Positions 22,936-33,793 of a stretch of DNA of 64,000 nucleotides are shown here, piece after piece. Source of the stretch: Quercus robur (taxonomy: Eukaryota; Streptophyta; Magnoliopsida; Fagales; Fagaceae); NCBI RefSeq assembly GCF_932294415.1, contig NC_065542.1, positions 41,629,942 to 41,693,941 on the forward strand, in the 5' to 3' direction. The translations under genes and the position numbers were made by a program. Position 1 is the first letter of the stretch, and every line of letters starts with the position of its first letter. The notes below the pieces were generated by a model. That model made no database searches, was not told where the DNA came from, and worked only from the letters and a program-made list of their open reading frames with translations.

Positions 22936-22973
22936 GGCCCATATTTCTATATTGGCCTGTAAAAAGGGGCCCA
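22936..22973. promoter_or_regulatory. Two site II (TGGGCY) motifs upstream of EAF6
   Basis: GGCCCA at 22936-22941 and 22968-22973 are TGGGCC on the other strand. Site II elements are TCP-bound and common in plant housekeeping and growth genes. They lie about 200-235 bp upstream of the EAF6 start codon; no good TATA box was seen. Confidence 0.45.
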
Positions 22974-23156
22974 AAAAATTCATGATGACATGGCGGAACA
23001 TGATTGGTAGTTTCACGTAACTCGAAAGAGAAAACGCCCGTAGAGGAACTAATCCAACTTTACCCCTAAATTTAAAAATCAACCCCTCCCTCTCGTGTGT
23101 GCCCTAGCAGAGAAATTAGAGTTTTTTTTTTTTTTTTTGTTTTTTCACTGTCAAAA

Positions 23157-23170
23157 TTTTCGCGCGAAAA
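23157..23170. promoter_or_regulatory. Palindromic E2F-type site at the EAF6 start codon
   Basis: TTTTCGCGCGAAAA is a perfect 14-bp palindrome containing TTTCGCGC on both strands, fitting the E2F consensus TTTSSCGC. Its last base is the A of the EAF6 ATG. Confidence 0.55.
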
Positions 23171-26100
23171 TGGAATCCGAAGGTGGCCGTTGGATAATTA
23201 TCTTTGTTTATACTACTAATTCGTTCGTAGATATGAATTTGAATTTGAATTTTTTTTTTTTAAATGTCGATTTTTTTTTTGAATTTTGAAAATTTCAGGG
23301 CAAAAAGCCTCGTTGAACCCATCGGCAATGCTTACTTCTCTTCTTGGCAGGAGAGCCAAGCTCCACGAAGAGCTTCGAATCATCGAGAAGCAGGTAAATT
23401 TTCCTATTTTTCTACAACTTGTTCAGGAATTTAATTTAGCAATTATTAATAATGGTTTTTTTTTTTTTTGGGATGAGTATCAGTGTATAGAAATTATGGG
23501 TATTTGAGTAAAATGCAAAAGGGCTCATAGTGCAAATGGGAACTGAATGTGAACATGAAAGGATTGGTGCTATGCTTAAACCAATGCAAAAATATGTGTT
23601 AACATTGGGAATTTTGGACCCACTTATCATTTATCAAGTTCTGTTAAGTTATCTGGATTAGCTGCTGTCTTACTTTTTCCGATTTGTGTTGCACCTAACA
23701 TAGCATCCTTTATTCAAATTTGTATATGATTTTGTGTTAACTGTGAATGTATACATGTATTAGGTTTCAATAATGTGTTGGTAAGTCCTAGTGCCAAATC
23801 ATCAACAGTGTCTTATTTGGGTGGTTGTGTTTTTTGAGTGAAACTTGTTTCATTGGAAAGTAGATATCTAGCACTTCAAAATGGACACAAAATTGACCCA
23901 ATTTGGATTTTTAAATGATTGATAAATGGTTGTTTGAAATTGGTACAACTATGATTTCTTGAGTGAATAATGTAATAGTTAAAATGAGACGTCACTCAAA
24001 CATGAACGAATTTGCGGCAGTTTGTTTCCTTGTTTATTTCCATATCAAGCCCAGACTTTAAGCTACCTATGAAAGCCTCACTTTGCACAGAGGAAAAGGT
24101 AGTCGTTTTAAGACCATTAAGAGGGACTTAATTTGATTGAGCCTAAACTATCAGAAAACTTCTCCCCATGATTATTATTATTTTTTTCATTTCAAACAAA
24201 AGAGTTGCCTAAACCTTTACCTGCTCGGTAGAATCTTTCCAGAGGTTTCTTTGGAGGTTGTTGTAGGAATATCCTTCACTTGAAAGTAGCAAATTAGCAT
24301 CTTATGTATGCGTCATTTAATACAGAATATTAATGTAATTTGTTGCCATTGGGTTTACCATCACCATTACATAGAACAAGAAATTCTCAGCAGTGTCCAG
24401 CTCTTATTTATTTGTGGCTGAAACTGTATATGGTGTGGTGTATAGGTGAATCTGGCTAAGAATTCCAACCTCCTTTTTTTCTTTCCCTTTTTCCTAAATC
24501 CAGGAAGATTTTTAAGCCCATGTGCATGTACAAACATGCAAATATCTTTCATTTGTTTAAATTTTGAAATGAAATAGGGATAAATAGTTTAAGCAACCTT
24601 CTTCACACCCCCCCCGGGCATGTGCGGGTGATAAGCAGTTTATGCCACTAATATTAATACATATATATATATATATATATATTTTTTTTTTTTATTGTAA
24701 AAACACACACACACACACACAGAGTAAAATGAAGATTTGGTTGGAGCCTAATAGTTTGCTTTTACTCCAGGTCTATGATATGGAGACTAGTTATCTACAG
24801 GACCCGAGCCAATGTGGCAATGTGCTGAAAGGTTTTGAAGGGTTCCTATCTGCAACTAAGAACACTGCCTTGTATGAAGTGACTGAGAATGAGATATTCT
24901 TTACCTTCAATTTTTACTTTTATGATTACATTTCCCCCATCTTTCATTGGCGTTTATATGGATTGAATGTATGTGTGCTAAACTCCAAATGCGTGATAAT
25001 TTTTAGTGAAAATACAGAGACTGGGTTATTTTTGAAATTTATTTTAGGAGTACCCTGTCTAATTATGCTTATTCGAATTTCTTCTTTGTTTCATATTCTT
25101 GTCATGTTTCTTGTTGGTTAAGATACCTGTGCCTTTAACACCTCCAAGTCACATTTATGATCTGGTGAAGTTCTTAAGGTTTCAGCGTTTGTCTTGTATC
25201 TGTTCTCTATGTGAAGTATTCTCACAAATGATTTTCTTTTTCTGACCTGTTTTTGAACCAAAGCTCAAGAATAAACTTAAACAGTTATCTATTTTGACCC
25301 TGGAGAGGAGAGAAAAAGGGGGGGGGGGGGGGAAGCAGCTTGTCATGGTGGCACTATATTGAATCCCTATATATTGCCATTTATGTTGTTTGGTCCTCTT
25401 TTGAAAGTGACATTTCCCTCTCTTTTTTCTATAGCAATTCAGTGCACAAGTTGGTGCAAAACTGAATAGTAATTATTCTAATCAATATGATAATAACAAG
25501 AAAGAGGATGAGACAATTATTGGGTAAGTTGTAAGGTGATTTCAAGGGTGAATTGGACAGCTTCAGAACCTTCAACAGAATTGACGGCCACACCTACAAA
25601 GGACCCTGGCTCTTGAAGCACAAGCATAGTTTTGGCAATAAGCAGTATGTAAATGGAGATGTGAAAATGGAACTTGGACAGTGAAGGTATACAGGGAGGA
25701 AGAGGAATGAGTATATGGATGGGTGGTAAAATGTGGTGATTTGTGGTAATGGTTTTGGTTTTGGGCTAATGGGAATAACTAAGAATTGGATTGGGAAAAT
25801 GGTGAGTCAAAAGGTGAGGGATTTTTTTTTAGGTGGGTGGTACTATGACTATGAGGAAAAGGTCTTTGGTGATAATGAATGTTGTGAGGAAGATAAGAAA
25901 TAGCGCAGAAGAAAAAAGGAAAGGGAGAAGGTAAGAAGCATGGACACTTCAAAACTGCCGGCATTTCTGTGTCTGACACACCAGGGACACTCTTTGCTTG
26001 CTTGTTCTCATTGCGTTGGGAGGAAAAAAAATCTTTTTATTTAAAAAAAATTCCTCTGATTTTAGTTATGTATTTAAATATTTGATAGTTATTTATTTCA

Positions 26101-29100
26101 AAACTTGAAATAAGCATAAATTATGCCTATAAATAAATAATATTACCTAAAATATTAATTAATTAGTTGTCGTATCCCCACCATGTCGTGTCCTAATTTC
26201 TAAGAATTGTTGTGTTGCTATGTCTCATGTTTGTGTTAGTGTCAATTTCCATGCTTCTTAGAGGAGAAGGAAAATAAAATGTTTAATAGGGCCACACTAG
26301 ATAATGCTGAATTAGCAGACGTCTCTGTTGGCCACTAGCAACATAAGCCAAAATTGAATGGAAAATAGATGGTTGTACTAAATAGTTACACTTTTGACAT
26401 TTAAAGGGCTAAATTAGAACTTTTGAAATCGGGGGTCCAAATTGAACTGTCTCCATGTTTGATGGACAGAAATTGCAATTTGCTGTTAATTATTTAAATG
26501 GAAAGAAAACTTACCATGGCCTACTTTTAGAAAAATCGGTGGACATATATATATATATGCTGCTCAAGGAAAAGTTGGGTCATTTCCAGTGCTGTTCGAA
26601 ACATGTTGGAGACATGTAGTTTCAGTAAGAGTCTCAATTGCTGTCTTAGAGATAAATATCCATTTTTAAACTGAATAGATTAATATTGGGAAGTCAGATG
26701 TTTCTCAGTAAATTAGGTAAAGGTTAATTATGAACAATCTAAACCTCTGTCTTAGATTGTTTCATTCTCTATAGCATTCCATGTCATTCCTCTAAATGGG
26801 AATTTTAACTATATCTGTCACTTGAGGGAATCTAACTTGGTTGGATGTTTAGAGAAGAAAACATTACGTGCAATGATGCAAATCATTGAAAAGCTGATGA
26901 ACCTTAGACATATCTTCATAGAAACAACATTTTAGATTGATGGATCCTAGATGTTAATATATTCTTATAGGGGAAAGTCCCCAAAAAAAGAAAAACAATA
27001 TATATTTTTATCTTTGTGACAAATTAAACCTCATACTTTTAAATGTGCCATTTTAAACCCCATGCTTTCATTATTGTGCCAAACAAAATTCTCTATGGTC
27101 TCAAGTGTTTCATAATTTCCAAGTGTCTGGAACAATAATGAAATTGCAAGGTTCGAAGTGGCACATTTGTAAGTATGGGATTTAATTTGTCACAAGGATA
27201 AAACTATAGGGGTTTTTTGGACCTTTCCTTTATATTATATTAAGACGTACATAACTTGATGTTTCTTGCATTATGCATGTATACATACATAAAAATTAAT
27301 ATTTTTTTAGATGAGGTGGGTTGTTGTTCATCTGATATCAATGAAACCTAACCACTTGAAAACTTGTGGTGCAGCTTGAAGCGGTCTAGGAAGTTTCAGC
27401 CTGAAGATAGGCTCTTCTCATTATCTTCAGTCACCTCACCAGCTGTATGTATATTGAATTTCAATTGTTTATTGAAGGCACTGCATTTACTATTTAATCT
27501 TTTCTTGTTCTGCTTTGTTGTCTTTCTTGGAAAAGTGGCCTTCATGCAAGATAAGGCGGGCTGTTTCATCACTTTACTGTAAATTCTAGCTGCTAGCCAG
27601 TGTTCAGTTAGTAGTTAACATTTCTGCTTATGTCATTTATTATTGTTGAGCTAGAAGTGCTCAATTGGTAGTTAATATGTTTGCTTTTGTCATAAACTAT
27701 TGCCAAAGTATTTTTGGTTTGAATGGGTGTGTCTTTATGCACTTGCATATGTGATTTATTCTGGTTGTAATCCATAATGATATTGGAACACAAACAGGGT
27801 GCCGTTCTCCTTTTTCTTTTGATGTCTATACCTTTTTTCCCCTTGATAATGGAAAAGTAGAACAAAATGAGGTGGGGGTATACCAATGTTAAAAGAATTT
27901 TTGACAAGTCCTCTTTCTCCAGAGTCCAAAACACAGCACTGGGAAGGGTATCTGTAAAAATCTGACCTGTTCCTCGATTTATAAAGGATGATAGATAAGT
28001 GTATGCTTGGTTTTTCACTCTCATTTTATTTTCAAAAGAGTGCCTTCAGAATAGTAACCCATTTTGACTTTAAACCGGCAGGTAGGTAGCATTTAGAAGC
28101 AGCTAATTATCCTGGTTATTGAAGTCGATTCTGATGTTGGAGTTGGAATCCATGTCAGGGCTTCTCATATTTATTTTCCATTGTTTCTGATCATTGTAAT
28201 ATCCATTAGATCTCATGATCTAGAAAAAAAATTCTAGGTGAGATCCTGCTGTATTTGCCCCAAATTAAGACAGCCACATGATTATGCCTTACCTCTACCA
28301 GCCAGAGCCTCTGACTCTGAGGGATGCATTGCATTTATGTATCACGGCTGAATCTCTAGAGCAGTTCAGCTACATTTAGGCAAACCCATGATCAGGAAAT
28401 TTCTATTCTTTCGGTCATCATTTATGTTCTGGTTCCCATATTGCTAGCATCTTAAAATTGTATTAGGGATCAAAGGTTATTCTAGTTGTAAAATACTCTC
28501 ATTTTTTTTTTTTTTTTTTCCAGTTATTTAGTTCTTAAGGTTTGCATGCTGCTTGATGTTAGTGTTCTATTAATAATTTTGTCCATTTCCAGGCGAAGTA
28601 ATTTAGATAATAAATTTCTAAGTCTTTGGGGCGTTTAAATGTTAGTTGAGATTACTGATTTGGGGCTCATTGAAAGCCATCACTTGATAAATTGCAGTCA
28701 GGTTATATCACTTGGTTTGCCTTTGCCATTGGGTAATATCAAAAGCATTGAAACAATGAATCTATCAATGCACAATACATCAGGTTCAAAATACGAATTT
28801 AAAATCAAGAAATTTCAGCCCCCCATTTCCCTGTGGGCGACAAAACAGCAAAGAAATAAAATATGGCTGTGGCCAAAAGAGAATTAAGAATATGGTGGTG
28901 GATATGATACTTTCCGTTAGTTTTGTTTTTGTTCATGGCAAAACATACAACTCTACAGTAAAGGGAAATTTTCCTTTGGGATGTGTTACTCCATAGAATT
29001 GATTTCTATTTTTCATTTATAACTGCAAAATGTTCTCCATTATCGACTGCATGAGAGAGGAAGTCATATACTGAGATTTACTTTAGACTATTGGTCAACT

Positions 29101-31361
29101 GTGAAGTCCTTTTATTTCCCTTTTTCCAATCCTTCCAAAATCAGATTTTTTGCACTGTGAAGTCGTTTGCTCCTTTTGTTATTATTATTATTTTTTTGTT
29201 TCTCTTAAAAATATAGATCATAATGGTGTCATGTCCACCAGGAGGTTCTTTGACTTATTTTAACATGGTTTTAACATATGTTCTACTGTGTTTGTCAGGC
29301 TGAAGAGCTTGCCGCTGGACGAGATGGTGAGCCTATATAAGTGAACGTTTTGACTGCTTTGCTTTTCTAAATTCTTATTGTTTTTCCTTCCTTTGTGTTC
29401 ATTGCAGATGGGAGATCAGACTATGGTCTTGGTCGGTCTAAGGGTGGAGGTATTTACGCAAATGGCCAGTAAGTACTCTGCTACTTTATCACTCTAATGA
29501 TTATATTACAAATGTTACCCAAGCTTGAAAATGATTGAAATTGAACAAATTTTACCATGTGTTTGGGCGCTCAACTCTTTAGGTTACGCTGGTATTTTAA
29601 ATTCTTTTGTTGCAATCTTCAAGTTTGGCAAGTTTGAAACAGAATTTGAAAATTGTCCTCGGAACACGTTTCCGGAATTTGTAGAGGCAAAACCCCGTAT
29701 TCAAAATTCTGTCTAAACAGGTAGAATTTTCCAAATTCCTTGATACTCTTCTCCTCACTCTCTCTAACCCTCTCTAAAGTCGTCGAAGACACTGTTGACA
29801 TTGTTAGAATTATGGTTCAAAGATATTCATCATTTCCTAACAGCTAAAATTTTTAGAACAGTTAGTAATTTAACATGATATTAGATCAACAGATCCTAAG
29901 TTCGATACATCGCTTTACTCTACCTCTCATTTAAAAATGTTAAAAGTCTCACGTGTTGAGTCCTACTTATTAAGGGGGAGTTTAGGCCCACACGTGAGGC
30001 AGAGTGTTAGAATTATGATTAAATGATTAAATTCATCATTTTTTTTAATAATTTAAACTTTTAGAACAATCGTTAATTTAACACACATCAAAGACCTCAT
30101 CCTCCTCAAAGAACCAGATGACAAATGACACTTCTCACCAGTAAGATCCAGAACATTTTGTTGATTTGCTCATTCATGGTTACAATTTCAAGGACTTTGC
30201 CTTTGCTAACTTCAACATGTCAACCATAAGTTTGATGGGTACAAGGACCCCAAAGTGGATGACAAGGATGATGTTGTTTTGAAGGAAAGGAGTTTCAGAG
30301 AGTTCGTGGAGAAGAACTGGTTTGTGATTGCGGAATTCTATGTGCCTTGGTGTGGACATAGCTAGTCATTGGTGATGAATTATTGATTACATGTTGCTGT
30401 AACTAAGCTGAAGGGCATAGATATAGTATCCGTTTAGAATTGCTTATTTAGCTGAAACTGAAAACTTTTTGTTGAAAGTGTAGAAAAAAATGTTAAAAAT
30501 AAGCTGAATAGTACAGTAGGACCTATGAATAGTATCAAAAAGTATAGTGGGACTTATGAATAATAGCAAAAATAAGTTGAAAGTGGAGATAAATTGAAAA
30601 ATTCAGCTCATCCCAAACACACACATAGACTTGGCCAATGTAGATGCGTTTGCGGAGATTGACAGGGCTCAACAATAATATGTTAAGGAGATCTTTATCT
30701 ACCAATTGAGAAAAATTTCAAGATACAGTGGTTTTGTTGATTGGAGAGATTTGTATTGGTTTGAGAAGAGAGAGAAATTATAAGGTCCTCATGGTGAACA
30801 AGTAACGTGGTCTACCATTCCACTAAAAGGCTCTTACCTGTTTAAAATTGCTGAGTCATAAATTATTCTTAAATAGAAACTGATTACTGACTCAACAATT
30901 TTAAACAAGTAGGAGTCTTTTAGTGGAATAGTAGACAAGTAACGTGGTCCACTATGAGGGCTGTATAATTTCTCAAGAAGAGGAGATGAGAAACATGATA
31001 AATAAAAAAAGAGATTCGTTTTGTTTTACCTGAAAAAGAAGAAGAAGCTAGTTGCAGAAGCTTTTATCTAGATTGTAGGTGATTGTTTTTAAATGATGGG
31101 TTTGAAAAAATACCATCATTTTAAAATTTCCATGAAAATATAAATTTCATTTTCCAAACATAATGTTAATGACAATATTGACATTACTTGTGGCTAATTC
31201 TTTATAACTTCTGGCCTCATAATGTAAAAATAAAAAATAAAAAAATGTGTCACAGGGGAAAGCCGAAGAAGGGAAGAGCTGGGCCAAGGGATGCAAAACG
31301 AATGAGGTCTTCAGGTGATCCGGATTTTGACTATGATGATGATCCTGATGTGACATTGTAA
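23170..31361 (+). CDS. EAF6-like subunit of the NuA4 histone acetyltransferase (7 coding exons)
   Basis: A nuclear, non-catalytic subunit of NuA4-type histone H4/H2A acetyltransferase (Eaf6/MEAF6 family). Coding exons are 23170-23182, 23299-23393, 24771-24871, 27375-27444, 29299-29326, 29408-29468 and 31256-31361 (474 nt, 157 aa). All introns are GT..AG: 116, 1377, 2503, 1854, 81 and 1787 bp. The first donor (G|GTGGCC) is weak, but its use restores the expected MESEG start. The product has an N-terminal coiled coil (AMLTSLLGRRAKLHEELRII), then YDMETSYLQDPSQCGNVLKG, the conserved LKRSRKFQPEDRLFSLSSVT, a Gly/Lys-rich tail, and an acidic end, DPDFDYDDDPDVTL. This order and length match plant EAF6. 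Promoter motifs are two site II boxes and a palindromic E2F-type site. Long introns hold several transposon and gene fragments. It appears intact. Confidence 0.92.
24659..24721. repeat. (TA)n and (AC)n microsatellites in EAF6 intron 2
   Basis: A TA tract (about 24659-24681), a T run and an AC tract (about 24703-24720) lie within 50-110 bp of the exon 3 acceptor. Confidence 0.85.
25535..25684 (+). pseudogene. MORN-repeat gene fragment in EAF6 intron 3
   Basis: One frame reads GDFKGELDSF, DGHTYKGPWLLKHKHSFGNK and QYVNGD before TGA 25682-25684. The pattern Y-x-G-x-W-x(6)-H-x-x-G with YVNGD is that of MORN repeats, as found at the N terminus of plant phosphatidylinositol-4-phosphate 5-kinases. 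It is sense-oriented with the host gene but flanked by unrelated intron DNA and cut off on both sides. A captured or retroposed fragment is likely; the parent gene is not certain. Confidence 0.5.
26972..27238. mobile_element. Fold-back MITE in EAF6 intron 3
   Basis: The left end GGGAAAGTCCCCAAAAAA is mirrored by GGAAAGGTCCAAAAAACCCC (reverse complement of the right end). The halves are partly complementary throughout (TTTGTGACAAATTAAA near both ends, CATTATTG and CAATAATG near the middle). It lies 137 bp before exon 4. Confidence 0.65.
29802..30080. repeat. Repeat fragments with GTTAGAATTATG words in EAF6 intron 6
   Basis: TGTTAGAATTATG occurs at about 29802 and 30006, each followed by a related sequence ending in TTTAGAACA and GTTAATTTAACA or similar. 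Two partial direct copies of an old repeat are likely; the class is undetermined. Confidence 0.45.
30100..30800 (+). pseudogene. Protein disulfide isomerase-like fragment in EAF6 intron 6, split by a MITE
   Basis: A frame with DPKVDDKDDVVLKERSF, then EKNWFVIAEFYVPWCGHS and TAG at 30363-30365, matches the first thioredoxin domain of plant PDI-like 1-3/1-4 proteins. The second active-site cysteine is Ser here (CGHS instead of CGHC) and a stop follows at once. After KLKGIDI the match is interrupted by a TTTGGATAC-type MITE (about 30432-30622). It resumes with LANVDAFAEIDRAQQ, another stop, and a decayed YVKEIF. There are no introns within the matching part, so a retroposed copy is possible. It cannot be functional. 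Confidence 0.65.
30432..30622. mobile_element. MITE of the TTTGGATAC family inside the PDI fragment
   Basis: TCCGTTTAGAATTGC at the left, GCTGAAACTGAAAACTTTTT, two ATGAATAGTA-type words, and TCATCCCAAACACAC at the right. It separates two parts of the same PDI-like reading frame. Confidence 0.55.
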
Positions 31362-31872
31362 ATTTTCTTGTATACCTATCTCCTAAAAAAAAGAGAAAAA
31401 GAAAAAGAAAAAAGAAGACATTGTAAATTTTGCTTGCACTGAATGAAATGTGATTTGGCTTTTCTGTGTATGCTTTGCAAATCTTGGGTCTTGGGGCCAT
31501 AAACAGTAAGCTTTTTGTCTTCAAAATCCCGTCGATTCCAGAACTCCTTAGGAAATGAAAGCCCCTCTTTAACCCTTGCAGTTTATAAGAAATGGTGTCA
31601 TTGCATATAATCAAATTTATATCTTTGCCAATTTTTTATTTGCATTGAAACTGAAACGTTACATATAACCTGAATCTGATCCTATCATGGTGAAGGATGT
31701 CATCAAAGTTTCCTTTACACCAAGATGCAGGCTAGGATGTTCTTTTGATAGTGCAGTATTGCTTTTATTATGACCACTTGCAAGATCTCTCCAAAACTGT
31801 ACACTGTAATTTATCTGTGGGAAGATTTTTGTGTTTTTAATTTGCATTGGTATGGGTACTTTTCGTCTTTTG
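31362..31872 (+). other. EAF6 3' region
   Basis: T-rich sequence after the EAF6 stop with an A/G-rich run near 31386-31420. No other gene was seen before the hAT element. Confidence 0.45.
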
Positions 31873-32336
31873 GTACGTGCTAGGCCTGTCCATGGGTTGG
31901 GCTGGTTCGGGTTTGGACTTGAACCGAACTCGACCCATCTAGGTGGGGTGGTTGGATTTTAGACATGTATTTGATCGAATAGTCGGGTTGGATCTGGTGT
32001 TTTGGGCCACTGGTTGGGCGGGTCGAAGTTGTTGGTTAGGCGGGTTTAGGCCATAAATTGGGCCCATTTTTTGGACTTACATGAAATTTATATTAGTTCA
32101 ATTTTTTCAGCATTTTTAGCCCAAATTAAGGAGTTTGGCAGGTTTAAAAATTGCTTGGGTGTCATATTTTTTGAATTTTTCATATAAAATAGATTGGGCA
32201 TCCCTTTTACTTTTTTTTTTTTAAATGGACCTTTAAGATAAACTTAAATTAAGCAACAACTCTATTTATAAATCCATGGGCCTTCAAAACATGAATATCC
32301 TAGACAAAATACCCCACCAGAAGACACAAAATAAGC

Positions 32337-32940
32337 CTATTTTTACCACATGTTAAGCATTAAACATCTTGGACAAAGTAACTCACCACAACACAAAATA
32401 AACCTATTTTTACCGGATTCATATCTTCTAGATTTCTTATGGTACTCTACCAATAGATTTTCTTAAATCTTAATTATTTAAAAAAAAAAATTGATTTTAA
32501 GGTCAAGATTCTGCCATGTCAGCATTCTTAAAATAATAAAATAATGTTGCAAACGAAACAATTAAGATTATTGTTAGTGGAATATTACATGGCAAAATCT
32601 AGACCATTAAAGAATGATTAAAATTTAAGAAAATTTATTTGGTAGAGTACCTAGGAAATCTAGAGGATCTGAATCTATTTTTACCACATCTGTTAAGCAT
32701 CCACACAATGACCACAAAAAATAAACACAGCAAAGTATATTGTAAATCTTGGACAAAGTGCACAACACAACTAATAACACACAAAATCCTATTTTCACCA
32801 CATGTGACTTGTTAAACAGCCACACATTGACTACCAAAAAATAAACACAACAAAATAACCTGGACAAAATAGCAAAACACAATACACAAACATGCCTATT
32901 TTTACCACCTATGATCTGTTAAACATCCACACAATACAAG
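32337..32940. repeat. Subterminal repeats of the hAT element
   Basis: CCTATTTTTACCAC-type words start units near 32337, 32403/32676, 32787 and 32895, followed by GTTAA(A/G)CAT-type and CACAAAA-type segments. Subterminal repeats of hAT elements commonly bind transposase. Confidence 0.6.
32415..32675. mobile_element. MULE-type MITE inserted in a hAT subterminal repeat
   Basis: The ends are long inverted repeats of about 45 bp (GATTCATATCTTCTAGATTTC left; GATTCAGATCCTCTAGATTT on the reverse strand at the right). The 10-bp word TATTTTTACC flanks both sides (32405-32414 and 32676-32685). Removing the insert restores a unit like its neighbours. Confidence 0.8.
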
Positions 32941-33793
32941 CACCTGGCAGTAAGCCAGTAGCTCAATACAAGTCATATATATTCAAGAAAAACCCAGAGG
33001 CATAAAAGCCAATTTTAACACCTATGTTAAACCTGCACCTGCCAACCACACAACAAGTAATATTTCCAGCAACAAATAAGTCAAACACAACAAGCATAAG
33101 CAATAGATTTATACTACAATATTTCCATCTATATATATAAATGAATATATACTAGGTAAGCCATATAGGCAGAGAAGGCAATTAGATTATTGCAAGTTTT
33201 TAAGATAGTAAATCATAAGGTAGTAAGCTTGTTGGCTATACAATGTTCCCAACAATATAATTAATTACAATTACGAAATACCATAGATATTTCCAAAAAG
33301 ATAGATTTTCCAAAGTATTGAATGACAAATACTCTAGCTAATAAGTCTATAACTTATAGAAAAGAAAACCTGTTGACTAAGATTTCTTTTCTATAAGTAT
33401 TAAGAGTAGTATTGTTAGAAAATCAATATACAAAAGAGCTTCCAAAATGTTCCCCAAAGGTTGCCTCCTTTACAAAATAAATGATTCCTTCTTAATGGAC
33501 AAAAAAATATTTACAAATAATACATTAGTACCAAATACAAAACCAACTAGAAAGGACAGCAAGTTTATAACAGTAAGGGGCTAAAGGCAGTAACATATTA
33601 AGTCAATTATCAATCTTCAATACTAATTAAGGGTCTTTTGCTTAAGCTAGAACCCAATTTGGAGTTGGTACTTGCTGATGCACTTGATGATGATTGTTGA
33701 TTTAAAACTAGAAAAGAAAAGGAAATAAATACAATAGATTAAATTTTGTTTGAATACATGAGACATTCAATAAGAATTAATAAACAATAAGTT

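Noticed and set aside
6401-31361. A functional cluster of the three genes
   Set aside because: Phosphate transport, actin turnover and histone acetylation have no evident link; the genes are on mixed strands with transposon-rich gaps.
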